DNA from: CAVTQY01 sp963736975
Lineage (GTDB): Bacteria > Pseudomonadota > Alphaproteobacteria > Acetobacterales > Acetobacteraceae
DNA length: 64,000 nt
Direction of reading: 5' to 3'
Assembly (NCBI GenBank): GCA_963736975.1
Contig: CAVTQY010000001.1
Span: 2,232,001 to 2,296,000, forward strand
Shown: one piece after another, positions 25,631 through 34,246 of the stretch
Position numbering within the stretch: position 1 is the first letter of the stretch
Layout of the letters: each line of letters starts with the position of its first letter
Notes under the pieces: model-generated
What the model was told of the DNA's origin: nothing
The model's input: only the letters and a program-made list of their open reading frames with translations
The model's database searches: none
Program-made: the position numbers and the translations under genes

Positions 25631-26713
25631 TTATTCGGCAAAACGCACCGCCGCGACCGGGGGTAGCCGCGCATCCGGCATCGTCCACGATTCGCCGGCA
25701 TCCTCGGAAACCCATAGGCCGCCGCTGGTGGAACCGAAGGCCAGACGCGTGCCGCTGGCATCCACCGTCAGCGCATGGCGCCATACGAGGTCATAGGCAT
25801 GGCGCTGCGGCAGGCCCTGGCCCAGCACGTCGAAGCTATGCCCGCCGTCGCATGTGCGCGCCACCACCACCTTTCCGTCCACCGGAATACGACGCTCGTC
25901 CTTGATCGCCGGGACGAACCACGCGGTATCCGGGTCATGGGGATGTGCCGCTACCGCGAAGCCGAATTTCGACGGCAGGATGGCGGTGATCTCCTGCCAG
26001 CTATGACCGGCGTCTTCGGAGCGGAAGACGCCGTTATGATGCTGGCACCACATCACCTCCGGCTGCGCGGCACAGCGGGCCAGCATGTGTACGTCCTGTA
26101 CGATCGGGTCCGCGCGTCGCTCCGGCGGCATGTATTCGTTATACATGCCCTGGTTGATGATCCGCCAGGACGCGCCGGCATCGGTGCTTTCCCAAACGCC
26201 CGCGCAGGATACGCCGATGCGTATATCGGACGGATCGCGCGGATCGATCAGCACGACATTGATTCCCGGCTGCTCGCCGCCGGCGACGCCCATCCATTGC
26301 CGGCGCTCCGGCATCTGCCACAACGCTTCGTTCAACGCCCACGACACGCCGTCATTATCTGAGCGAAACAATCCACCCGGCATTGTCCCCGCCCAAAGCC
26401 GCCCCGGCACGCCGCCCGGCTCGAGCCACCAGATGCGGCCGAGCGACCAGGGATGCGGGTCGTCACCATTATCCTCCGGTTTCGCGGGAAACGCCGGCGC
26501 GGCAAGTTCGACCCATTCACCGGCCCGCTGACGTTGCCACAGCTTGGCACCGAAATGACCGAGATCGAGCGCCGCATAAACCGCGCCATCATGTTCCAGT
26601 ACCGCGGAAACCGGTTCGCCGAGGAACTGCGTATCGACGATGTCCCACACGCCATTGCGGCGAGCGATCTCGAACAGGCCCTTGCGTGTGGCCACATGCA
26701 GCCGATCCGCCAT
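25631..26713 (-). CDS. BNR/YCF48-type beta-propeller protein (sialidase-like fold)
   Basis: This 360-residue repeat protein carries Asp-box-like units: GLFRSDNDGVSWALN, GVWESTDAGASWRIIN, GVFRSEDAGHSWQEIT, VARTCDGGHSFDVLG and GLWVSEDAGESWTMPD. Each closes a propeller blade (SxDxGxSW). No signal peptide is seen, so the sialidase label is structural only; the catalytic Arg triad and Tyr are not identifiable. ATG 26713 lies shortly after the end of the MoaD-like gene, with GGAGGG in range. An in-frame GTG at 26725 overlaps that stop as GTGA. The function is unknown. Confidence 0.75.
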   Translation of the reverse strand: MADRLHVATRKGLFEIARRNGVWDIVDTQFLGEPVSAVLEHDGAVYAALDLGHFGAKLWQRQRAGEWVELAAPAFPAKPEDNGDDPHPWSLGRIWWLEPGGVPGRLWAGTMPGGLFRSDNDGVSWALNEALWQMPERRQWMGVAGGEQPGINVVLIDPRDPSDIRIGVSCAGVWESTDAGASWRIINQGMYNEYMPPERRADPIVQDVHMLARCAAQPEVMWCQHHNGVFRSEDAGHSWQEITAILPSKFGFAVAAHPHDPDTAWFVPAIKDERRIPVDGKVVVARTCDGGHSFDVLGQGLPQRHAYDLVWRHALTVDASGTRLAFGSTSGGLWVSEDAGESWTMPDARLPPVAAVRFAE

Positions 26714-26721
26714 CCGTCTCT

Positions 26722-26991
26722 TCACCCTCCCGAGAGCGCCTGGAATACATAGATCTCGTCGCCTGGCCCAACCGGGTCGCTCAGTCGCACGCGATCGCGC
26801 ACCGGGTCGCCATCGATATAGACCGCGATATGGCGGCGCAAAGCACCCTGATCGTCAAGGACATAACCGCGCAGCGCCGGCCGGGCAGCGAATACCCCTG
26901 CCAGCACCTCACCGAGGGTCGCCCCGTCCACCATTGCAGGCGGCGCGCTGACGAAGCGCTCCAATGCGCGTGTGAACAGCACGGTCGGCAC
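26722..26991 (-). CDS. MoaD/ThiS family sulfur-carrier-like protein
   Basis: The 89-residue ubiquitin-fold protein starts at GTG 26991 (AAAAAGGAAC upstream) and ends exactly in LSGG, the di-glycine tail used for adenylation and thiocarboxylation. Internal features are TVLFTRALERFVSAP, ATLGEVLAGVFAARPALRGY, HIAVYIDGDPVRD and PVGPGDEIYVFQALSGG. It is the first gene of an operon with the beta-propeller protein, which is not a usual MoaE or ThiG partner. The MoeB at 3.9 kb could be its E1. It is divergent from marR. Confidence 0.82.
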   Translation of the reverse strand: MPTVLFTRALERFVSAPPAMVDGATLGEVLAGVFAARPALRGYVLDDQGALRRHIAVYIDGDPVRDRVRLSDPVGPGDEIYVFQALSGG

Positions 26992-27030
26992 GACGTTCCT
27001 TTTTCCCCAGCCCTTTACATCGAGTTGTTG

Positions 27031-27044
27031 GGTTGATATCAACC
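27031..27044. promoter_or_regulatory. Perfect 14-bp palindrome, candidate MarR operator
   Basis: GGTTGATATCAACC is a perfect palindrome in the 63-base gap between the divergent MoaD-like and marR starts. It lies 10 bases before the marR ATG. MarR proteins bind palindromes of this size at shared promoters, so autorepression and control of the MoaD/propeller operon are likely. The binding is inferred. Confidence 0.55.
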
Positions 27045-27054
27045 TTTATCGCCG

Positions 27055-27501
27055 ATGTCAAAGCTCGATCCACTGCCGTTCGCGACCACGCTTCACGTCC
27101 GCGATAGCTGCCTCTGCCTCCATGTGCAGCGCGCGGCGCGGGCCTTGGCACGGCGCTATGACGACGCATTGCGGCCGGCGCAGCTCACCAGCGGCCAGTT
27201 TTCCTTGCTGATGTCGCTCAACCGTCCCGAGCCGCCGAGCATCGGTCAGGTCTCAGCGTTGCTGGCGATGGACCGCACGACCCTCACTGCCAATCTGAAG
27301 CCGCTGCAACGGCGCGGGTTGCTCAGGGTGACCGTCGATGCGGCGGACCGGCGCAGCCGCCGCATGCGCCTGACCGCCGCAGGAAAGGCGGCGCTGGGCG
27401 CGGCCGTGCCGTTGTGGGAGCACGCTCAGGCCGAGACCGGACGCCGGCTCGATGGTGCCGGCGCCGACCGGTTGTGCGAAAACCTGCGCGCTCTCGCCTG
27501 A
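27055..27501 (+). CDS. MarR family transcriptional regulator
   Basis: The 148-residue winged-helix regulator has helices CLCLHVQRAARALARRYDDA, the recognition helix LLAMDRTTLTANLKPLQRRG near 80-98, and the wing VTVDAADRRSRRMRLTAAGK near 102-121, the classical MarR DxRxxR pattern. Cysteines at CLCLH near residue 20 might sense oxidants. Its divergence from the MoaD/propeller operon and the palindrome in front of its start suggest a local repressor. Confidence 0.88.
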   Translation: MSKLDPLPFATTLHVRDSCLCLHVQRAARALARRYDDALRPAQLTSGQFSLLMSLNRPEPPSIGQVSALLAMDRTTLTANLKPLQRRGLLRVTVDAADRRSRRMRLTAAGKAALGAAVPLWEHAQAETGRRLDGAGADRLCENLRALA

Positions 27502-27666
27502 TCTGGTCTATCGTTGCACCTACACGAAGCAGGCAGGATCATGATTGCCACGACGATCGTCGCCAACGATTGTCTTTCTCGCTCTCGTGTTGGTTGCCGA
27601 AATAACTTGTCGCGCAGTCGCAGCTCCAGGTAGACCCCATCTATCAAACTCTCGGGAGAAACGGGC

Positions 27667-28065
27667 ATGAAGAAGATCGGGTCGCAGGAAAACAAATCTC
27701 CTTCTCAGCTGATAGACGCGAGAATCGAGGAGCTAGGCGACTGGCGTGGCAAGATGCTCAGCCGGCTCCGTACGCTGATCAAGGAAGCCGATCCCGAAGT
27801 TGTCGAGGAGTGGAAGTGGAGAGGGGTACCGGTGTGGTCGCATGGCGGATTGATCTGCACAGGCGAGACTTACAAGAGTGTCGTGAAGATGACCTTCGCC
27901 AAGGGGGCGGCTCTGAAGGATCCTTCGGGCATCTTCAACTCCAGTCTCGACGGGAACGCAAGGCGTGCCATCGACTTCCACGAGGGCGAGAAGATAAATG
28001 AGGAGGCGTTGAAAACTCTCGTTCGCGCCGCCGTGACCCTGAACAAGCCCAGAGCCCAAACCTAA
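27667..28065 (+). CDS. DUF1801 family protein
   Basis: This 132-residue protein has the DUF1801 (YdhG-like) pattern: LSRLRTLIKEADPEVVEEWK, GVPVWSHGGLICTGETYKS, MTFAKGAALKDPSGIFN and NARRAIDFHEGEKINEEALK. Its lysine content is high and its base composition is visibly poorer in GC than its neighbours, suggesting later arrival. GGGAGAAAC precedes the ATG. The function is unknown; related proteins bind small ligands. Its stop codon lies in an AT-rich palindrome. Confidence 0.8.
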   Translation: MKKIGSQENKSPSQLIDARIEELGDWRGKMLSRLRTLIKEADPEVVEEWKWRGVPVWSHGGLICTGETYKSVVKMTFAKGAALKDPSGIFNSSLDGNARRAIDFHEGEKINEEALKTLVRAAVTLNKPRAQT

Positions 28066-28076
28066 TTACGTAATTA
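28063..28076. repeat. AT-only palindrome TAATTACGTAATTA
   Basis: This perfect 14-bp palindrome includes the TAA stop of the DUF1801 gene and stands out in GC-rich DNA. It lies in the 56-base gap before convergent pyrG. It may serve as a bidirectional signal or mark an insertion boundary. No T-run typical of an intrinsic terminator follows. Confidence 0.5.
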
Positions 28077-28121
28077 AACATTCTGCGTAGAATCCCTCAC
28101 GAAGTCGCCGAAGTTCATAAT

Positions 28122-29753
28122 TTACACCAGCCGCGCCTGGCGCACCGCCGCCCCGATGAAACCGGCAAACAACGGGTGCGGCTCGAACGGCTTGGACTTC
28201 AGTTCCGGATGATACTGCACCCCGACGAACCACGGATGATCGGGAATCTCCAGCGTCTCCGGCAGCACGTCGTCGGGCGACATACCGGAGAACCTCAGCC
28301 CGGTGGACTCCAGGATCGTGCGGTAATGCACATTCACTTCGTAGCGATGCCGGTGCCGCTCCTCGATCGACGGCACCCCGCCATAGAGCTCGCGCACCAG
28401 GCTGCCCTCGCTCAGCAACGCCGGATAGGTGCCCAGGCGCATCGTGCCGCCAAGCTCGCCGCCCTCCATGCGCCGCTCGATCTCGTTGCCCCGCGCCCAT
28501 TCCGTCAGCAGTCCGACCACCGGCGTGTCGCACGGCCCGAACTCGGTCGAAGAGGCGTCAGGCAATCCGGCAAGGTTCCGTGCCGCCTCGATCACCGCCA
28601 TCTGCATGCCGAAACAGATGCCGAAGAACGGTGCCTTCCTTTCGCGGGCGAAGCGCACCGCCTCGATCATGCCGGGCGTTCCGCGTTGGCCGAAGCCGCC
28701 GGGCACCAGGATGCCGTGCACCCCTTCAAGCCGTTGCACACGGTCGGATTGCTCGAAGATCTCGCTATCGACCCAGTCGAGCCGGACGCTCACTCGGTTG
28801 GCGATACCGCCATGCGTCAGTGCCTCGGCCAGCGACTTATAGCTGTCGATCAAGTTGGTGTATTTGCCAACCACCGCGATATGCACCTCGCCTTCCGGCG
28901 TGTGCACCGCTTCGACGATACGCTCCCATCGCCCGAGATCCGGCGATCTATCGTGCGGCAGGCCGAAATAACGCAGTACCTCGCGGTCCATGCCCTGTTC
29001 ATGGTAGCGCAGCGGCACAGCGTAGATCGTATCGACATCGAGCGCCGGGATCACCGCCTCGGGGCGCACGTTGCAGAACAGCGCAATCTTCCGCCGCTCG
29101 CCTTCCGGGATCGGCCGATCGCACCGGCAAAGCAGGATCTGCGGCTGAATGCCGACGTTCAACAGCTCCTTCACCGAATGCTGTGTGGGTTTCGTCTTCA
29201 ACTCGCCGGCTGAGGGGATGAACGGCACCAGCGTCAGGTGCACGAACATCGCCCGCTCAGGCCCCAATTCATTGCCGAGCTGGCGGATCGCCTCCAGGAA
29301 CGGCAGGCTCTCGATGTCGCCAACAGTGCCGCCGATCTCCACCAGCACGAAGTCGAACCCGCTCGTCTGACGCAGGATCATTTCCTTGATCGCGTCGGTG
29401 ATGTGCGGGATCACCTGCACGGTGGCCCCGAGATAATCGCCGCGCCGTTCCCGCGCGATCACCTCCGAATAGATGCGCCCGGTTGTGGCATTGTCGGCGC
29501 GGGTGGCATGCACCCCGGTAAATCGTTCGTAATGACCGAGGTCGAGATCGGCTTCCGCCCCGTCATCCGTGACGAATACCTCCCCATGCTGATAGGGGCT
29601 CATCGTCCCTGGATCGACGTTGAGATAGGGATCGAGCTTGCGCAGCCGCACGCTGAAGCCGCGCGCCTGTAGCAGCGTGCCGAGCGCCGCGGCCGCAATG
29701 CCTTTGCCCAGAGAGGAGACCACGCCGCCGGTGATGAAGACGAACCGCGTCAT
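28122..29753 (-). CDS. pyrG: CTP synthase
   Basis: This 543-residue cytoplasmic enzyme makes CTP from UTP, ATP and glutamine. The N-terminal amidoligase domain starts MTRFVFITGGVVSSLGKGIA and has KLDPYLNVDPGTMSPYQHGE and FVLVEIGGTVGDIES. The C-terminal glutaminase (from about 290) has GILVPGGFGQRG, the nucleophile in FFGICFGMQMAV near 381, and QYHPELKSKP near 513. The length is normal for the family. It is the last gene of the minus-strand set sulfotransferase-tpiA-secG-pyrG, with secG directly upstream. Confidence 0.97.
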   Translation of the reverse strand: MTRFVFITGGVVSSLGKGIAAAALGTLLQARGFSVRLRKLDPYLNVDPGTMSPYQHGEVFVTDDGAEADLDLGHYERFTGVHATRADNATTGRIYSEVIARERRGDYLGATVQVIPHITDAIKEMILRQTSGFDFVLVEIGGTVGDIESLPFLEAIRQLGNELGPERAMFVHLTLVPFIPSAGELKTKPTQHSVKELLNVGIQPQILLCRCDRPIPEGERRKIALFCNVRPEAVIPALDVDTIYAVPLRYHEQGMDREVLRYFGLPHDRSPDLGRWERIVEAVHTPEGEVHIAVVGKYTNLIDSYKSLAEALTHGGIANRVSVRLDWVDSEIFEQSDRVQRLEGVHGILVPGGFGQRGTPGMIEAVRFARERKAPFFGICFGMQMAVIEAARNLAGLPDASSTEFGPCDTPVVGLLTEWARGNEIERRMEGGELGGTMRLGTYPALLSEGSLVRELYGGVPSIEERHRHRYEVNVHYRTILESTGLRFSGMSPDDVLPETLEIPDHPWFVGVQYHPELKSKPFEPHPLFAGFIGAAVRQARLV

Positions 29754-29810
29754 GGGCAGTCAGTTTACGAACCCGAACTCGGGGGAGGGGAAGCCCCCTA
29801 AGGAGGCCCG

Positions 29811-30164
29811 TCAGTGCGGGACGGAGGGACCCGCGGGCGGCGTCGGCGCGGGAGGGGTGGGCTGGACGGGCGCCGACTTGGGCGGCAGGACCGGCGTGGT
29901 CTGGGGCATGGCGAGAATGGAATTGCCGACACCGCCAGTGCCGCGGTTCAGGACGGCCATGGTCAACGACAGGCCGAGAAAAATCGCCGCCAGAATGGCC
30001 GTGGTGCGGGTCAGCAGATTAGCGGTGCCTCGGCCGGACATGAAGGCACCCATGCCCTGCGAGCTGCCGATGCCGAGTCCGCCGCCCTCGCTGCGCTGGA
30101 TCAGGACGACACCGATCAGCGCAATAGTGACGAAGACATGGATGACCATGAGGATCGGCATCAT
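29811..30164 (-). CDS. secG: Preprotein translocase subunit SecG
   Basis: This 117-residue membrane protein is part of the SecYEG channel. It has two membrane helices, ILMVIHVFVTIALIGVVLIQ (near 4-23) and LTRTTAILAAIFLGLSLTMA (near 51-70). Between them is the SecG loop RSEGGGLGIGSSQGMGAFMS. A Pro-rich tail (PVLPPKSAPVQPTPPAPTPP) is typical of alphaproteobacterial SecG. Placement between tpiA and pyrG is the usual order in this class. Confidence 0.95.
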   Translation of the reverse strand: MMPILMVIHVFVTIALIGVVLIQRSEGGGLGIGSSQGMGAFMSGRGTANLLTRTTAILAAIFLGLSLTMAVLNRGTGGVGNSILAMPQTTPVLPPKSAPVQPTPPAPTPPAGPSVPH

Positions 30165-30199
30165 AGGCGGTCGAGGGTCCTTGTATTGGGCGGGCGGTC

Positions 30200-30937
30200 T
30201 TAGCCCCAGTGCGCCGCGCGGGCAATCGCGAGGAAATCGCCATCCGTAAGGCTGGCTCCGCCGACCAGAGCACCATTGACCTCGGGGAGAGCGAGCAGGG
30301 CGGCGGCGTTGGCCGGCTTCACCGAGCCGCCATAGAGGATACGGATAGCGTGCCCATCCTGACCGAACTGGCGGACCAGCTCCTCGCGGATGAAAGCGTG
30401 CAAGGCAGCGACCTCCTGCTCACTGGGCGTCCGGCCCGAGCCGATTGCCCAGACCGGCTCGTAGGCGATCACACCCTGGAAGCCTTTTGGCAGACTGCCG
30501 GCAAGCTGCCAGCCGACCACTTCGGTCTCCTGCCCGGTCTGGCGCTGGTCCTCGGTCTCGCCCACGCAGACGATCGGGGTCAGCCCGGCGGCCAAAGCGG
30601 CTAGGGTTTTCTCCCGGATCAGCTCGTCGGTCTCGCCGTGGCCCTGCCGCCGTTCGGAGTGGCCGAGAATGACCCAGCTCGCGCCGGCATCGCGCAGCAT
30701 CGGCGCCGAGATGTCGCCGGTATGCGCTCCCTTCGGTTCCTGGTGGCAATCCTGACCGCCCACGCCGATGGCGGAGCCGGCGAGAGCCTCGGCTACCGAG
30801 AAGAGCGTGGTGAAGGGCGGAAACACGGCCAGCTCGGCCGCAAGGCCGGATGCACCGGCGCGGAGGTCGCGAGCGAGTGCGGCCGCCTCCTCGCGTAACA
30901 GGTGCATCTTCCAGTTGCCGGCGATGAGCTGCGTCAT
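30200..30937 (-). CDS. tpiA: Triosephosphate isomerase
   Basis: The 245-residue TIM-barrel enzyme of glycolysis interconverts glyceraldehyde-3-phosphate and DHAP. Active-site residues are present: Asn/Lys in AGNWKMH near 7-13, His in VILGHSERR near 93, Glu in AYEPVWAIGSG near 163, and phosphate loops LYGGSVKPANA and ALVGGASL. Its ATG overlaps the stop of the upstream sulfotransferase gene as ATGA, so it may be translated by coupling from that transcript. Confidence 0.97.
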   Translation of the reverse strand: MTQLIAGNWKMHLLREEAAALARDLRAGASGLAAELAVFPPFTTLFSVAEALAGSAIGVGGQDCHQEPKGAHTGDISAPMLRDAGASWVILGHSERRQGHGETDELIREKTLAALAAGLTPIVCVGETEDQRQTGQETEVVGWQLAGSLPKGFQGVIAYEPVWAIGSGRTPSEQEVAALHAFIREELVRQFGQDGHAIRILYGGSVKPANAAALLALPEVNGALVGGASLTDGDFLAIARAAHWG

Positions 30938-32160
30938 GCTGGAAGCTTCGGTGCTTGTGCGGCGCTGTCGGTCGCGACTGGTTCGTCATAACCGAAGGCG
31001 GTGAGAAAGTCGCCGAATGTGGCTGCAAGCTTCGCTATATTCTCAAGCGGCAGATCGCGTTGCCAGCGCCCGACGGACGCCGCTGGGCTCCTGCTGGTCG
31101 CATGGCCGGCGAAGATTTCTCTCTCCGCGAGCGCAGCCCCTTTCGCCAGGGCACGCCGAAGCCCGAGGAACTCGCCAATCCGCGCGCGTGTGCTGGCGGG
31201 GTCCCGCAGCATGTCTTCATAACGGAGCAGCAACACGTCGCCTGGTGCGGCTTCACGAATATCCAACGCCTTGGCCCTGAACGTCATAAGCGTGCGCTGC
31301 GCGTCCTCCGCGGAGGTGTGCCAGAAGGACTGGTACGAACAGACGATATCGCGCGGATCGCGGATCAGCACGATCTCTCTCAGGTCCGGATAGACCGCGC
31401 GGACGAAGTTGCGCACCGGATCGAAGATGCTGCATTTCTCCGCGAAATAGAGCGCGCCGCATTTACACTGGTCGAGCATGAGGCGCTGATAGAAGCCGGT
31501 GATGATCGTCTTGAACGCCTCTGCTATCACTGGTCCGGAAAAGTCAACGAAGAAATCCGAAAGCCCATCGCGTTGCGTCAGCGCGCCGGCGAAATCAGCG
31601 TGGTGGAACGGATTGAAGCCAAGGTGAAACGGATCGTCGTAGATCATCTCCGCAGCCACCGAGCGCGCCGGGTTGCCGGGTAGCGTCAGGACGTCATACG
31701 CCTTGGCGTAATAAGCGGTAAGCTTCATCTCATACGGGTACTGATCAACCATCGCGACGGCCGGATCGTCTCCAAGCCAGCGCATCAGCAAAGTACTGCC
31801 CGAGCGGCCCGCAGAGGTCACCAGCAGCGGGCGGAGCGGGTCGAGCCTGCGAATCGGTCGCGGGTTGATCAGAACATTGCCACTGCGCAGCAGCGCGCCG
31901 GTCTCGAGGAACCTGACGGTGACCCGGTGGGTGTCGGTCAGCGGGAGCGGTGTTTCGAAATAGTAGCGAAACCCGTGGCGGCCATCACCGGCCCAACCTT
32001 GCGCCCGAAGGTCCTCGCGGAGCTGGTCGGCATGGACGACCACTACGTCCCGGCCGCTGACGTTAACCCGGAGCGCGACCCGCTTCCCCAGATCGTCGTG
32101 GTCAACCGCCCAACCTTCGATGTAGCGGTGCTCGGCATGATCCAGATAGCCGGCTAGCAT
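30934..32160 (-). CDS. Sulfotransferase-family protein with N-terminal glycan-associated domain
   Basis: The product has 408 residues from ATG 32160 (GAGGAGC upstream). Residues 1-80 form a small beta-rich domain (GYLDHAEHRYIEGWAVD, then ADQLREDLRAQGWAGDGRHG) found on many polysaccharide-modifying proteins. The sulfotransferase domain follows. Its 5'-phosphosulfate loop is TSAGRSGSTLLMRWL near 115, and the 3'-phosphate region is REIVLIRDPRDIVCSYQSFW near 260. PAPS would be the donor, and the acceptor is probably a surface sugar. It is coupled to tpiA without obvious metabolic logic. Confidence 0.82.
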   Translation of the reverse strand: MLAGYLDHAEHRYIEGWAVDHDDLGKRVALRVNVSGRDVVVVHADQLREDLRAQGWAGDGRHGFRYYFETPLPLTDTHRVTVRFLETGALLRSGNVLINPRPIRRLDPLRPLLVTSAGRSGSTLLMRWLGDDPAVAMVDQYPYEMKLTAYYAKAYDVLTLPGNPARSVAAEMIYDDPFHLGFNPFHHADFAGALTQRDGLSDFFVDFSGPVIAEAFKTIITGFYQRLMLDQCKCGALYFAEKCSIFDPVRNFVRAVYPDLREIVLIRDPRDIVCSYQSFWHTSAEDAQRTLMTFRAKALDIREAAPGDVLLLRYEDMLRDPASTRARIGEFLGLRRALAKGAALAEREIFAGHATSRSPAASVGRWQRDLPLENIAKLAATFGDFLTAFGYDEPVATDSAAQAPKLPA

Positions 32161-32321
32161 GGCCGCGTTCCTGCTCCTCACGCGTCTTTACGCTCATGGA
32201 TACACAAATGTGACGCTCCGGCGTAGTCCGATGTGACCCGCGCGTGCAATGCAGGTCGCTGGCAAACCGAACGGCTCAATCCTATGGTGCGGCGTTTCGC
32301 TTCACCTGGGATCGTGACCAC

Positions 32322-34235
32322 GTGCTGACCGCCTTTCGTCGCTACTTGGAAACCTGGCCTGTCCGGGTGTTTTTCGGGATCATGGTGATCGCGTTCGTCG
32401 TCTGGGGCGTGGGCGACGTCGTGCGCCAGATCGGCACCTCGACCTGGGTCGCCAAAGCTGGAGGAGAGACGATCGAGCCGCCGCAGTTCGAGTCGGCTTT
32501 CCAGCGCGGCATGGCGCAAGCCGAGCGCCAGCTTCCCGCCGGGCAGGACGTCACCCCGGCGCTGCGCCAGCAGGTCGCCAATGAGGCGTTGCAGCAGATG
32601 ATCGGGCAAGCCGCACTGACGCAGGAACTCACCAGGCTCCGGATCGTGGTGCCGGATGCGGCGCTGCGCGAGGCGGTGCTGGGCATGCCCGCGTTCCAGG
32701 GCCCCAACGGCCAGTTCGACCGGGCAAAGCTGGACGCTGTGCTGAGCAGCAACAATCTCTCGGAGCCGCAATTCCTCGATATGGTGCGCGGGCAGATCGA
32801 CGCACAGCAACTGACGACGGCAGTCGAAGCGGGGGCAAGCGCTCCTGCTCTGCTGACTGGGAAGCTGTTCGATTTCGAGCAGGAGAAACGCTCGGCTCTG
32901 ATGGTCGAAGTCCCCTTCGCAACCGAGGCCGCGCCGCCGGCGCTCAACGATGCAGAATTACAACGCTGGTACGACGACCATCCCTGGCAATACCGAGTGC
33001 CCGAGTTTCGCCGGATCAAAGCGGTGGTGCTGACCCCGGATAGCTACGGCAAGACCCTCACCGCGAGTGACGCGGAGCTCCGCGCCTATTACGACGCCCA
33101 CAAGGCGGAGTACGTCACCCCGGCGCGGCGGTCGGTGCAGGTGGTCGTGCTGAGCGACGCGGCCAAGGCAAAGGCTCTGGCGACGCAATGGCGCGGCGGG
33201 GCGGGGTGGGACGCGATTCAACAGGCAGCGAAGACGGCCGGCGGCACCGCGGTCGAACTGGACGACACGACAGCCCAGGGGATCCCCGAAGAAAGCCTCG
33301 CGAAGGCCGTTTTCGCCGCGCAGCCTGGCTCAGTGGGTGAGCCTGTGCACACGGCGCTCGGCTGGGACGTGTTCAAGGTCATCCAGGCGAGCCCGGGGAC
33401 GAACCAGGATTTCGATGCGGTCATGGACCAGATTCGGGCACGGGTGGTCGCGGACAAGGCGGTGAGCGGGATTTACGACGTCGCCAACAAGATCGATGAC
33501 ACGCTCGGCACCGGGTCCGGTCTCGACAAACTCCCGAATGACGTAGGCCTGATCGGCGTGGAAGGGACCCTTGATGCCGACGGGAACACGAAGGACGGCA
33601 AGCCGGCCCCGATCCCCGGCCCGCCCGAACTGCGCAACGCGCTGATCGAAGCCGCATTCAAAATGCCGCCCGGCCAGCCTCCGGCGCAGCTTACGGAGGT
33701 GCCGGCAAAATCCGGGCCGGGATCGTCTTATTTCGCGGTGACGGTGGAACAGGTGTTTCCGGCCGCCGAGAAACCCTTCGCCGAAGTGAAGGACCAAGTG
33801 GCGGCCGACTGGACCGAAGCGGCCCGGCAGAAGGAAGCGGAACAAGCAGCGACGAAGTTGCTGACTGCGGTCCAGGGTGGCCAGTCGCTGAACGATGCCG
33901 CAACGGTTGCCGGATTGACGGTCCGGCAGACACCGCTCGTCTCGCGCAGCAGCGAAAATGCGGATATCCCCGCTTCGTTGCAGCACGTCCTGTTCGGGCT
34001 CAAGCCGAAGGAACCCGCCATGGTCCAGACGCCGGACGGGTTTGTGGTGGCCGTGGCCGATAAAATCGAGGTGCCCACGCCGAAGGAGGACCAGGCGGGG
34101 TACAACCGCATCGCCGAGGTTCTGACGCGCTCGATCGCCGGGGATCTGGCGACAAGCTTCGCCGAGGCCCTGCGTGAGCGGGCCAATCCGCGGATCAACC
34201 ACGCCGTATTCGATTCCTTCGTCAACAGCCAATAG
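32322..34235 (+). CDS. ppiD: PpiD/SurA-like periplasmic folding factor (peptidyl-prolyl isomerase family)
   Basis: The product is 637 residues from GTG 32322. A single N-terminal anchor (VRVFFGIMVIAFVVWGVGDV) is followed by a SurA-type helical domain (FESAFQRGMAQAERQLPAGQ; LPxxxLRxxVxNEALxxMI pattern). A parvulin-like region lies around 270-375, and a second helical chaperone domain to the end includes FAEVKDQVAADWTEAARQKE. PpiD is an inner-membrane chaperone that works near SecYEG on emerging envelope proteins. Divergence from the secG-containing operon and linkage to trpE are the usual alphaproteobacterial arrangement. Confidence 0.88.
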   Translation: MLTAFRRYLETWPVRVFFGIMVIAFVVWGVGDVVRQIGTSTWVAKAGGETIEPPQFESAFQRGMAQAERQLPAGQDVTPALRQQVANEALQQMIGQAALTQELTRLRIVVPDAALREAVLGMPAFQGPNGQFDRAKLDAVLSSNNLSEPQFLDMVRGQIDAQQLTTAVEAGASAPALLTGKLFDFEQEKRSALMVEVPFATEAAPPALNDAELQRWYDDHPWQYRVPEFRRIKAVVLTPDSYGKTLTASDAELRAYYDAHKAEYVTPARRSVQVVVLSDAAKAKALATQWRGGAGWDAIQQAAKTAGGTAVELDDTTAQGIPEESLAKAVFAAQPGSVGEPVHTALGWDVFKVIQASPGTNQDFDAVMDQIRARVVADKAVSGIYDVANKIDDTLGTGSGLDKLPNDVGLIGVEGTLDADGNTKDGKPAPIPGPPELRNALIEAAFKMPPGQPPAQLTEVPAKSGPGSSYFAVTVEQVFPAAEKPFAEVKDQVAADWTEAARQKEAEQAATKLLTAVQGGQSLNDAATVAGLTVRQTPLVSRSSENADIPASLQHVLFGLKPKEPAMVQTPDGFVVAVADKIEVPTPKEDQAGYNRIAEVLTRSIAGDLATSFAEALRERANPRINHAVFDSFVNSQ

Positions 34236-34246
34236 AGGAAGAATCG

